In this document: positions 18,082-25,063 of the stretch, one piece after another
How positions within the stretch are numbered: position 1 is the first letter of the stretch
How the letters are laid out: each line of letters opens with the position of its first letter
Assembly (NCBI GenBank): GCA_002368955.1
Contig: DFDY01000197.1
Coordinates: 1-26,641, forward strand
Source of the DNA: Bacteroidales bacterium UBA3816
Lineage (GTDB): Bacteria > Bacteroidota > Bacteroidia > Bacteroidales > P3
Length of the DNA stretch: 26,641 bases
Reading direction: 5' to 3'
Translations under genes and position numbers: made by a program
Notes under the pieces: model-generated
The model's database searches: none
Told to the model about the DNA's origin: nothing
What the model saw: only the letters and a program-made list of their open reading frames with translations

Positions 18082-19089
18082 ATGAAAGTCAAAAAAATCC
18101 TTATTTCGCAGCCAGCTCCTGCCGATTTGGAGAAATCACCATACAAGAATTTGGTAAGTAAATACGGCGTTGACATCACTTTTTACAAATTCTTTGAAGT
18201 CGTAGGACTGACCGTTTCGGAATTCCGCAAAAGCAGAATCCACCTGTCTGAATATACAGCCATTATTTTCAATAGCAAAAACTCTATCGACCACTTCTTC
18301 CGGCTGGCCAAAGAGTTGCGCGAAGTGATCCCCGACACGATGAAGTATTTCTGTACTTCAGAGGCCATCGCACTCTACCTACAGAACTACATTCAGTATC
18401 GCAAGCGCAAAATCTTCTTTGGAGCTCAGTATTTTGCCGACCTGATAGAGGTGCTCAGCAAACACCGCGAAGAGAAATTCCTCTTCCCCTGCAGCGACGA
18501 GAAGCAGACCGAATACACCAAGTTGCTGGACAAGAACAAATTCAAATATACCAAGGCAACGATGTACACCTCGGTACCCAGAGACTTGAGCCAGTTCAAC
18601 CTGAAAGAATTCGACCTCGTATGTCTCTTTTCCCCCATTGGGGTGCGTTCGCTGATAAAGAATTTCCCCGACGTGGCCAACATGGGCTTAACCATTGCCG
18701 CCTTCGGCACCTCGACCCATGCCGCCCTGAAAGCTGCGGGCATCAAACTGACCATTGCCGCGCCTACCAAGACTTCGCCCTCTATGGCCATGGCCATAGA
18801 AAATTACATCAACGGCAAAGGACAGGACGACGTGGTCATCTCCCGCCCCTCGTCGAGCAAGAAGGATGGGCACACAAGCCGAAGCACCTCTGGCACTAGC
18901 ACTGCGGCCAAGAAGCCCAAGTCGGTGTTTGCCAACAAAGCCAAATACAAACAGCTGCAAGAGGAGCGCAAAGCCCAAGCCGCAGCCCGCCGTGCCGAAC
19001 GTCAGGCCGCCAAGGCTGCCAAAGAGGCCGAAGCTGCTGCCAAATCAGACACTAAGGTTGCTGCAAAGGCAAATTCCAAAGCAGAATAA
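18082..19089 (+). CDS. hemD: Uroporphyrinogen-III synthase with basic C-terminal tail
   Basis: The 335-residue product has a HemD fold over residues 1-250. HemD closes hydroxymethylbilane into uroporphyrinogen III, with inversion of ring D, in cytoplasmic haem and corrinoid synthesis. Supporting features include the start KKILISQPAP, the segment MKYFCTSEAIALYLQNY, FFGAQYF, and the C-lobe run VCLFSPIGVRSL followed by FGTSTHAAL and APTKTSPSMAMAIENYI, all of which match Bacteroidota HemD proteins from memory. These relatives usually end at about 250 residues. Here some 80 more follow (about 256-335), rich in Lys, Ala, Arg and Glu with a likely helical stretch 285-325. The tail role is unknown. 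Gene order DUF4271-hemD-rnpA-yidD supports the call. Confidence 0.88.
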   Translation: MKVKKILISQPAPADLEKSPYKNLVSKYGVDITFYKFFEVVGLTVSEFRKSRIHLSEYTAIIFNSKNSIDHFFRLAKELREVIPDTMKYFCTSEAIALYLQNYIQYRKRKIFFGAQYFADLIEVLSKHREEKFLFPCSDEKQTEYTKLLDKNKFKYTKATMYTSVPRDLSQFNLKEFDLVCLFSPIGVRSLIKNFPDVANMGLTIAAFGTSTHAALKAAGIKLTIAAPTKTSPSMAMAIENYINGKGQDDVVISRPSSSKKDGHTSRSTSGTSTAAKKPKSVFANKAKYKQLQEERKAQAAARRAERQAAKAAKEAEAAAKSDTKVAAKANSKAE

Positions 19090-19104
19090 CAACTGACGAA
19101 AGCC

Positions 19105-19135
19105 AGGGCCCTTCTGAAAAAAACAGATGGGCCCT
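19105..19135 (+). repeat. Strong hairpin between hemD and rnpA
   Basis: AGGGCCC at 19105-19111 pairs with GGGCCCT at 19129-19135; after one T-T mismatch, TCTG pairs with CAGA around a loop of seven A bases. No T-run follows, so it is not a standard terminator. It begins 15 bases past the hemD stop codon and its right arm contains the upstream ATG (19127) of the rnpA frame. It may be an RNA processing or stability element between the two genes. Confidence 0.65.
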
Positions 19136-19144
19136 TGTAGCAAT

Positions 19145-19567
19145 ATGGGGAATCAAAGATACACATTCAGCAAACAGGAGCGCCTGTGCAGCGAAAAGCT
19201 GATGGAAGACCTGTTTCGTACCGGCCATCGGCTGATGGTATTCCCTTATAGTGTACGATGGAAAGTGTGCCCTAAAGAGACTCTCCCCCATCCCGTTCCT
19301 GCCCAGGTGTTGATTGCCACCTCGAAGAAATATTTTCACCATGCTGTGGACAGAAACCGCGTTAAACGGCTGACTAGGGAATGCTACAGGCTGCATAAAA
19401 AAGCCATCTACCAGCCGTTGGAAGAGCACGGGACTGCCCTTCTTTTGGCTATCAACTACGTCCACAACGAGATTTTTGAATACAAGGTTCTCTACCACAA
19501 ATTTGACAAACTGACCGACCAGCTGACCGCACAACTCAGCAAACAACTTAACGACACGCAGCTATGA
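19145..19567 (+). CDS. rnpA: Ribonuclease P protein component
   Basis: The 140-residue basic protein is the protein subunit of RNase P, which removes 5' leaders from precursor tRNAs together with the catalytic RNA. It shows the start RYTFSKQERLCSEK and the family signature RNRVKR at 70-75 followed by LTRECYR. ATG 19145 is chosen over the in-frame ATG at 19127 because the earlier codon lies inside a stable hairpin (19105-19135) and relatives start close to the YTFSKxERL motif. The last four bases overlap yidD (ATGA), indicating translational coupling with the next gene. This rnpA-yidD pairing is widespread in bacteria. Confidence 0.93.
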   Translation: MGNQRYTFSKQERLCSEKLMEDLFRTGHRLMVFPYSVRWKVCPKETLPHPVPAQVLIATSKKYFHHAVDRNRVKRLTRECYRLHKKAIYQPLEEHGTALLLAINYVHNEIFEYKVLYHKFDKLTDQLTAQLSKQLNDTQL

Positions 19568-19848
19568 AGGTTCTACAGCAAATGTGGGAGACGGCCTGCC
19601 GTGGGGTGTACTGGGTTTGGAAACTGATTTGTAGCTTGATTTCGAAGGTGATGTTGGCCCTATTGTGGTTCTATCGGCACTGTATCTCCCCGCTGACGCC
19701 TGCTGCATGTCGTTATACTCCCACCTGCTCGCAATATGCCGTTGAGGCAATAAAGAAATATGGCCCCTTCAAAGGCGGTTGGCTGGCCCTGAAACGCATC
19801 CTCCGCTGCCACCCCTGGGGCGGCAGCGGCTACGACCCCGTGCCCTAA
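19564..19848 (+). CDS. yidD: Membrane protein insertion efficiency factor YidD
   Basis: This 94-residue protein matches YidD, a small membrane-associated factor that helps insertion of proteins by YidC. The core runs from about 39 to 94 with CRYTPTCSQYAVEAIKKYG and a GGWLALKRILRCHPWG segment ending GGSGYDPVP. Residues 17-37 are hydrophobic and may anchor it. The length is slightly above the usual 70-90 because of this N-terminal part. Its start overlaps the end of rnpA by four bases. Recognised from the motif and the rnpA neighbour. Confidence 0.95.
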   Translation: MKVLQQMWETACRGVYWVWKLICSLISKVMLALLWFYRHCISPLTPAACRYTPTCSQYAVEAIKKYGPFKGGWLALKRILRCHPWGGSGYDPVP

Positions 19849-19897
19849 CCACCAAGACCATTCTGCACCAAAAAAATCACTATTGCCATTTTTTTAT

Positions 19898-19905
19898 TAT
19901 CTTTG
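19898..19905 (+). promoter_or_regulatory. Candidate -7 box for the AAA ATPase gene
   Basis: TATCTTTG, followed by CAA, lies 50 bases past the yidD stop codon and 47 bases before ATG 19953. There is no TTTG at the -33 spacing. It would give the ATPase gene its own transcript with a leader of about 40 bases containing the AT palindromes at 19909-19938. Confidence 0.55.
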
Positions 19906-19908
19906 CAA

Positions 19909-19938
19909 TTATTATAAAGATAATAATTATCATAATAA
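19909..19938 (+). repeat. Nested AT-rich palindromes in ATPase leader
   Basis: TTATTAT at 19909-19915 is the reverse complement of ATAATAA at 19932-19938. Between them GATAAT and ATTATC (19919-19931) form a 6-bp palindrome with a single-base centre. All of it lies between the promoter box and the start codon at 19953, so it may act as an operator or a weak RNA structure. Confidence 0.45.
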
Positions 19939-19952
19939 CAACTCACAACGAT

Positions 19953-21092
19953 ATGCCTATCAATAAAATAAACAACCCATTCATCGTCTCGAAGAGCATC
20001 CCAGAAGAGCTGTTTTGCGACAGAAAAGAGGAGACAGACTTCCTGATTAAGCAAATTCAGAATGGGAGGAACACAGTGATTGTATCGCCAAGAAGAATGG
20101 GCAAAACAGGACTGATACACCATCTTTTCCAACAGCAGGCACTTGGCAATGAGTACAACACATTCTTTATCGACATATATTCAGCATCGACACTGCAGGA
20201 AATGAGCTACCTCATGGGTAAAGCCATTTTCGAGAAGTTGAAAACAAAGAGAGCCCAGCTGTGGGAGGTTTTTGGCCAAAGCATCAAGACGCTACGCGCT
20301 GGACTTAAAATTGACGGTCTCACGGGCGAACCCAAATTAGAGCTAAGTCTTGGAGCATTGGAACAGCCCACTACAACACTTGAAGAAATCTTTTCCTTTC
20401 TTGAATCATCGGCTACGCCCTGCGTGGTAGCCATAGACGAGTTCCAACAGATTGCCGAATTCCCAGAAAAAAGAGTGGAGGCACTGCTACGCGGACTCAT
20501 TCAAAACTGCTCCAACACCTCATTCATTTTCAGCGGAAGCAAACAGCACACCGTCAACCAAATGTTCCATTCCAAGGCAAGGCCTTTCTACCAAAGTGCC
20601 CAGACCTTGGACCTGAAACCCATTGCCTTAGAAACATATTGCGACTTTGCCACCCGTCTTTTCAAACAGTATGGAAAAATGGTTGATAATGAAACAGTAG
20701 CACAGGTCTATTCGAACTATAGCGGCACAACATGGTATATGCAGATGATGATGAATGAGCTATTCTCAATTACTGCTGCAAACAATAGTGGCACCACGGA
20801 AATGATGGAACAGGCCCAACAGAATATCATACAAGTGCAAGAAGGGACCTACCAAATGCAACTCAATATGCTATCGCCCAAACAAAAAAGCCTTCTTCAG
20901 GCCATTGCAAGAGAGGGAAAGGTAAAATCGGTCACTTCCGGCTCTTTCATCAAAAAGCACTCACTCGACTCCACCAGCTCTGTTCAGTCGGCCTTAAAAG
21001 GTCTGCTTGAAAAAGAGGTAGTCACACATGACGATGGCTTCTACCACGTGAGTGACTATTTCTTCGGCCTCTGGATAAAGGAGAACTTCTAG
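19953..21092 (+). CDS. Archaeal-type AAA ATPase (ATPase_2-like) with winged helix
   Basis: This 379-residue ATP-binding protein starts at ATG 19953; the longer frame starts at a TTG inside yidD and its first 58 codons read through the promoter. The N-terminal motif NPFIVSKSIPEELFCDRKEE and Walker A in SPRRMGKTGL (about 41-50), Walker B in CVVAIDEFQQI (about 146-156) and the following FIFSGSKQH stretch match the PF01637-type STAND-like P-loop ATPases common in Bacteroidota and archaea. The C-terminus (about 300-379) looks like a winged-helix or MarR-like DNA-binding module. No nuclease or other effector domain is visible, and neighbours do not point to a function. It stands alone, between conserved housekeeping genes and an oppositely oriented operon, with its own promoter, so it may be a later insertion. 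Confidence 0.85.
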   Translation: MPINKINNPFIVSKSIPEELFCDRKEETDFLIKQIQNGRNTVIVSPRRMGKTGLIHHLFQQQALGNEYNTFFIDIYSASTLQEMSYLMGKAIFEKLKTKRAQLWEVFGQSIKTLRAGLKIDGLTGEPKLELSLGALEQPTTTLEEIFSFLESSATPCVVAIDEFQQIAEFPEKRVEALLRGLIQNCSNTSFIFSGSKQHTVNQMFHSKARPFYQSAQTLDLKPIALETYCDFATRLFKQYGKMVDNETVAQVYSNYSGTTWYMQMMMNELFSITAANNSGTTEMMEQAQQNIIQVQEGTYQMQLNMLSPKQKSLLQAIAREGKVKSVTSGSFIKKHSLDSTSSVQSALKGLLEKEVVTHDDGFYHVSDYFFGLWIKENF

Positions 21093-21167
21093 TCTTCGAC
21101 CATATTGTACCCAAACATAAACACTCATCAAAAGGAACACCCGCAAACATTATGAACAGTCAATCTA

Positions 21168-21240
21168 AGAATGCGTAGGGTTTTTGAATGCATAATCTCA
21201 GAGAATGCGCAGGTTTACGAAAGAGAATGCGCGGGTTTAT
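21168..21240. repeat. Degenerate direct repeats with GAATGC core
   Basis: Four partial copies of a motif starting GAATGC lie in a row, beginning near 21169, 21186, 21203 and 21225 (steps of 17, 17 and 22 bases). Three of them continue as GAATGCG followed by a G-rich step and GTTT. They lie between the 3' ends of the convergent ATPase and peptidase genes. The steps are too short and the copies too imperfect for a CRISPR array. Confidence 0.55.
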
Positions 21241-21244
21241 GGGT

Positions 21245-21292
21245 AAAAAGAGAGCCGGACAGGCTAGCGGGTGGGCTAGCGTGTCCGGCTCT
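21245..21292 (-). terminator. Strong Rho-independent terminator of the five-gene operon
   Basis: An 11-bp perfect stem (21251-21261 with 21282-21292) continues after a G-G mismatch into a 6-bp GCTAGC/GCTAGC stem with a six-base loop. On the minus strand the hairpin is followed by a short T-run (21249-21245). It lies 19 bases beyond the peptidase stop codon at 21312. The plus-strand side has no T-run, so it mainly serves the minus-strand operon. Confidence 0.85.
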
Positions 21293-21311
21293 TGAGGTTG
21301 ATATTATTACT

Positions 21312-23456
21312 TTATTTCAGGAAGGTCTCGTAGTAGTCAAACATCTTTTCGTAGAGGTGTAGGCGGTCTATGCCACGGACGTTGTGCTCGTGGTGGGGGT
21401 AGACAAAGTAGTCGACCTGCTTGCCAGCCTTGATGCAGGCATCGATAAATTCGATGCTGTTCTGCCAGACGACAGTGTTGTCCTCGGCACCATGAATGAC
21501 CAGCAAACGGCCTTCGAGGTCTTTGGCTTTGGCAAGGAGGGAATTGTTGGCATAGCCTTCAGGGTTCTCCTGCGGGGTGTCCATGTAACGCTCTCCGTAC
21601 ATGACTTCATACCATTTCCAGTCGATGACGGGACCACCGGCACAGCCCACCTTGAAGATTTCGGGGTGAGCCAGTTTCATGGTGATGGTCATGAAGCCAC
21701 CAAAACTCCAACCTTCGACACCCATGCGGTCTTTGTCAACGTATGGCAGCGACTGCAGGAACTTGACCCCTTCGAGCTGGTCGGCCATCTCGATTTCGCC
21801 AAGATGGCGGTGGGTGCAACTCTCGAATTCAAATCCGCGATTGTCTGTGCCACGGTTGTCGACGGTGAAGACCACATAGCCCTGCTGAGCCAGGTAAAGG
21901 AAATAGAGGTTGCCGCCACCCAGCCACGAGTCGGTGACCAACTGACTGTGGGGGCCGCCATAGACGTAGACGAGGGTGGGGTATTTCTCTCCTTTTTTCA
22001 TATTGGGAGGTGTGATAAGACGGTAGTAAAGGTCGGTAACGCCGTCGGCTGCCTTGATGGAACCCATCTGGATGCCCGGCATGGCATATTCGGCTAAAGG
22101 ATTTTCGAGCTGATAAAGGGTGGAGAGTACCTTGCCCTTGGTGTCGCGGACCTCGGCAGTGCCAGGATTGTCGACACTGTTATAGACATCAATCAGGGCA
22201 GTGCCTGCTTCATTGATAACCACGCTGTGGGTGCCCTTGGCAGGTGTAAGCAGGGTCATTATACCGCTTTGCAAGTTTACCTTATAGGCAGCACGACCGG
22301 TGGCAGACTCACGATTGGCGTAGATGAAGATATTCTCGGCCTTAGCATCAAAGCCAATGAAACCTTCAACCTCGTAGGGGCCAGAGGTAACTTGACGGAG
22401 AAGCTGCCCGTCGGTGTTGTAGAGATAGAGGTGTTTATAGCCATCGCGAAGGCTGAACCAAAGGAACTGATCGGGATGGTTGGGGACGAAAATCAGGGGG
22501 TCACAGGGTTCTGTGTAACGTGCATTGGCCTCCTCAAAAAGAACCGTGTCAAACTCCCCGTCTGCTATATCGTAACGCTCAAGCCACATATGATTCTGCT
22601 CACGATTGATTTTGGCAATATAGAGATATTCCTCATTGGGATCCCAAGCCAGATTTGTAAGATAATTTTCACGCTCGGCAATGCTCTCGTCACGGCGGGT
22701 GTCGAGATAGAGTATAGAGTCATTGGCCGTATTGTAGATGCCCACCGTGACCTCGTGGCTCTTCATGCCTGCCATAGGGTACTTGAAAGGTTGTTCACGA
22801 GCAATACGGGCCGTGGTGTTGACCAAGGGATAGTCCGTCACCATAGACTGATCCATGCGATAGAAGGCAAGATAGGTACCCTTGGGAGACCAGAAGGTGC
22901 CCTTGTTGATGCCGAATTCATTACGGTGGACCGATTGTCCATAAACTATGTCTTGGTCGGAACTTTCAATGGCGTGGACATTGCCGTTATTGTAAATATA
23001 AAGATTGTTGCCGGCCGTGTATGCCGACTTGAATGTGGAGGTCTCCATGTCGAGGTTTTCTGCCTCCTCGCTAGGATAGTCGGCCACTTTGGTCAGGGTT
23101 TTCTTCGAGAGGTTGTAGCGAAGGACTTTCCCCTGAGTCTTAAATTGAATTTCCTTAGCATTGATGAATTTGACACCAGGAATGTAGCGCATAGACTCGC
23201 AACCAGAAGCTATCAATACTTTATTGAGCTGACTGAGCGTGAGACAAGGCTTGGCCTTACCGGGCTTTCCGGTATACAGAACCGTGTCCTGGACATAAGC
23301 AATTTGGTTGCCTTTGCCAACAAATTGGAAAGCCCGCATGGGGGACTGCGGATAGAGGTTGTAGGACATAAGCTGTTTGGAACTGAGCATTTTGTCCTGA
23401 GAAAAAACGCTGACCGAGAGAGTCAGCGCAAAAGCCAAAAAGACAAATTTCTTCAT
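21312..23456 (-). CDS. S9 family dipeptidyl-peptidase (DPP4-like)
   Basis: This 714-residue serine peptidase begins with a signal peptide (about 1-19, ending VFS|Q) and should act in the periplasm or at the envelope. Residues about 30-470 form a DPP-IV beta-propeller, with FWSPKGTYLAFYRMD near 188-202. Residues about 480-714 form the alpha/beta hydrolase domain with triad Ser584 (GWSFGG), Asp659 (HGAEDN) and His691 (HHEHNV). Spacing between these residues (75 and 32) equals that of the Porphyromonas DPP4 and prolyl tripeptidyl peptidases from memory. The propeller motif that holds the substrate amino end is usually Glu-Glu in DPP4; here I see Asn-Glu (179-180), so it may release tri- rather than dipeptides. 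It is the last gene of the operon, nine bases after the glycosyltransferase. Confidence 0.92.
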   Translation of the reverse strand: MKKFVFLAFALTLSVSVFSQDKMLSSKQLMSYNLYPQSPMRAFQFVGKGNQIAYVQDTVLYTGKPGKAKPCLTLSQLNKVLIASGCESMRYIPGVKFINAKEIQFKTQGKVLRYNLSKKTLTKVADYPSEEAENLDMETSTFKSAYTAGNNLYIYNNGNVHAIESSDQDIVYGQSVHRNEFGINKGTFWSPKGTYLAFYRMDQSMVTDYPLVNTTARIAREQPFKYPMAGMKSHEVTVGIYNTANDSILYLDTRRDESIAERENYLTNLAWDPNEEYLYIAKINREQNHMWLERYDIADGEFDTVLFEEANARYTEPCDPLIFVPNHPDQFLWFSLRDGYKHLYLYNTDGQLLRQVTSGPYEVEGFIGFDAKAENIFIYANRESATGRAAYKVNLQSGIMTLLTPAKGTHSVVINEAGTALIDVYNSVDNPGTAEVRDTKGKVLSTLYQLENPLAEYAMPGIQMGSIKAADGVTDLYYRLITPPNMKKGEKYPTLVYVYGGPHSQLVTDSWLGGGNLYFLYLAQQGYVVFTVDNRGTDNRGFEFESCTHRHLGEIEMADQLEGVKFLQSLPYVDKDRMGVEGWSFGGFMTITMKLAHPEIFKVGCAGGPVIDWKWYEVMYGERYMDTPQENPEGYANNSLLAKAKDLEGRLLVIHGAEDNTVVWQNSIEFIDACIKAGKQVDYFVYPHHEHNVRGIDRLHLYEKMFDYYETFLK

Positions 23457-23465
23457 ATTTTGTAA

Positions 23466-24191
23466 TCAATAATTTTTCCAACTACGTAATCTAAGGTTGA
23501 AGACTCCAAAGAAGGCTTCTTTGAAAATCTTCATACTCATCTTAGATGTTCCTAGCACACGGTCGGTGAAGATGATGGGCACTTCATAAATCCGAAATCC
23601 CAGACGTGTGGCCGTATATTTCATCTCAATCTGAAAGGCATATCCAACAAATTTGACTTTGTCGAACTTAATTTTCTCCAATACACGACGACTGTAGCAA
23701 ACAAAACCAGCGGTGGCATCCATGACCTTCATGCCTGTGATAGCACGAACATACTTGGAGGCATAGTAAGACATCATCAAGCGACCCATTGGCCAGTTGA
23801 CGACACTGATTTTGCCCCCCACATAGCGCGAGCCAACCACGACATCGCCTTTGCCTGTAGAACATGCCTCGTAAAGTCGGGGCAAATCATCCGGATTGTG
23901 AGAGAAATCAGCATCCATCTCAATCATATAATCATAGCCATGTTCCAGTCCCCAACGGAAACCATCCAGATAGGCCGTGCCCAATCCCAACTTACCCTTC
24001 CTCTCTTTAATAAAAAGGCGGTCGGGGAACTCCTGCATCAGTCGCTTGACGATGTCGGCCGTACCATCAGGAGAATTATCTTCAATAATAAGCATATCGA
24101 AAGACTTCTCTAGAGAAAAGACTTTGCGGATGATATTCTCAATGTTCTCTTTTTCGTTATACGTCGGAGTTATAACAAGTGTGTCATTCAT
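23466..24191 (-). CDS. Polyprenol monophosphomannose synthase-like glycosyltransferase (GT2)
   Basis: The 241-residue product resembles DPM1-type enzymes, which move mannose or another sugar from a nucleotide donor to a polyprenyl phosphate on the cytoplasmic face of the membrane. Visible features are the GT-A start VITPTYNEKENI at 6-17, IIEDNSPDGTAD near 35-46, RKGKLGLGTAYL at 64-75, the metal-binding DAD at 93-95 within EMDADFSHNPDD, and VVGSRY before the C-terminal acceptor region ending in LRSWKNY. There is no C-terminal membrane domain, as in the soluble DPM1 form. ATG 24191 is preferred to a TTG two codons upstream. It lies 14 bases after the S26-VanZ gene and nine before the S9 peptidase gene. 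The sugar and its use are not known. Confidence 0.9.
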   Translation of the reverse strand: MNDTLVITPTYNEKENIENIIRKVFSLEKSFDMLIIEDNSPDGTADIVKRLMQEFPDRLFIKERKGKLGLGTAYLDGFRWGLEHGYDYMIEMDADFSHNPDDLPRLYEACSTGKGDVVVGSRYVGGKISVVNWPMGRLMMSYYASKYVRAITGMKVMDATAGFVCYSRRVLEKIKFDKVKFVGYAFQIEMKYTATRLGFRIYEVPIIFTDRVLGTSKMSMKIFKEAFFGVFNLRLRSWKNY

Positions 24192-24205
24192 AAACAAATA
24201 CTTTT

Positions 24206-25033
24206 TTAATAGGATATTTGGCTAGCCACTATTTTTCTATGGCGAATCATGATGGGTAGGATAGCAAGCCATCCAAAAAGATTACCCACACAATTGGAAA
24301 TCATGTCATTGACATCGAAACCACGATAAGGAAGTAAATATTGCACAAATTCGGTGAAAAGCCCTATCAGTAATGCTACAACCAACATCCAGCCCCAACG
24401 CTTATCAAGCCAGTCGGCAAGGAAGAGGGGACAAAGCAAAAAGACTGCAGCATGAAGGAAATGGTCAGCTCGGAGGCCAAAAATGAAATTGCTTAAAATA
24501 GGAGCCAGCCCATTAAGTGGAGCCCACATGAGCACTGCCAACAGGACAAAATAAACTACAGCCCATTTCTTGCGGGCCTCCTGATTGGTAAAGCGGATGA
24601 CTGTATTTTTGATTTGACGGCGACGGAGCACCTTACGAGAAAGATTACGCCACTCATCCGTCTCACAATTCACAACGGTCCCGTCAGGCTTTTCAATAGT
24701 GATTAGTTTGGCCAGCACATTCTCGCGCCCCTCACGTTCAAAAGCATAACAGTTGTCACCCCGGAAGACATGCACGTCGCCTTCAAAAAGCATGAGGCGA
24801 TGAATGATATAATGTCCCTCATGACGGAACAAATAGACTTCACCAGGAACACATTTTTCGTCCTCGGCCAAGGGACGCAATTTGATAGCATCTCCTTCAC
24901 CGTTGATTAACGGCAACATACTCCTACCCCCAAACAACATAGTCACCGTGTTTCCAGCTTTAAGCCGTTCGCACATTTCGACCAAGATGAAATTGTCGAG
25001 ACTATTGGGTAATGAAATCTGAATTGTTTTCAA
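24206..25033 (-). CDS. S26B-type signal-peptidase-like domain fused to VanZ
   Basis: This 275-residue protein joins two domains. Residues about 20-125 look like the Ser/His branch of signal peptidases (S26B): GGRSMLPLI with nucleophile Ser38, YIIHRLMLFEGD with His78, and FRGDN at 90-94. No Lys at the Type I general-base place is obvious. Residues about 157-265 form a VanZ-like membrane domain with ADHFLHAAVFLL and the signature FTEFVQYLLPYRGFDVNDM plus SNCVGNLFG. VanZ proteins act in glycopeptide or lipopeptide resistance, mechanism unclear. The start is a TTG (25033), supported by a family-like N-terminus (ISLPNSLDN); the next Met is residue 20. It lies 30 bases after the HprK-like gene and 14 before the glycosyltransferase. 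A job in cutting a peptide at the membrane is inferred. Confidence 0.85.
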   Translation of the reverse strand: MKTIQISLPNSLDNFILVEMCERLKAGNTVTMLFGGRSMLPLINGEGDAIKLRPLAEDEKCVPGEVYLFRHEGHYIIHRLMLFEGDVHVFRGDNCYAFEREGRENVLAKLITIEKPDGTVVNCETDEWRNLSRKVLRRRQIKNTVIRFTNQEARKKWAVVYFVLLAVLMWAPLNGLAPILSNFIFGLRADHFLHAAVFLLCPLFLADWLDKRWGWMLVVALLIGLFTEFVQYLLPYRGFDVNDMISNCVGNLFGWLAILPIMIRHRKIVASQISY

Positions 25034-25063
25034 TGGAAATCCCCTCAGAAAGAAATGTAAAAC

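Larger units (their letters stand above)
21093..21311. other. Convergent intergenic region
   Basis: This 219-base region separates the 3' ends of the ATPase gene and the S9 peptidase gene. It contains the degenerate GAATGC repeats at 21168-21240 and the operon terminator at 21245-21292. I see no coding sequence or RNA gene in the remaining part (21093-21167). Confidence 0.7.

Noticed and set aside
19105..19135. Rho-independent terminator after hemD
   Set aside because: The stem is strong but no T-run follows on either strand.
21168..21240. CRISPR array
   Set aside because: The copies are short, imperfect and lack spacers of regular 30-base size; no cas gene is present.
22227..23465. 412-codon plus-strand frame opposite the S9 peptidase
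   Set aside because: The minus-strand S9 peptidase has a full catalytic triad and signal peptide, so the plus frame is a shadow.
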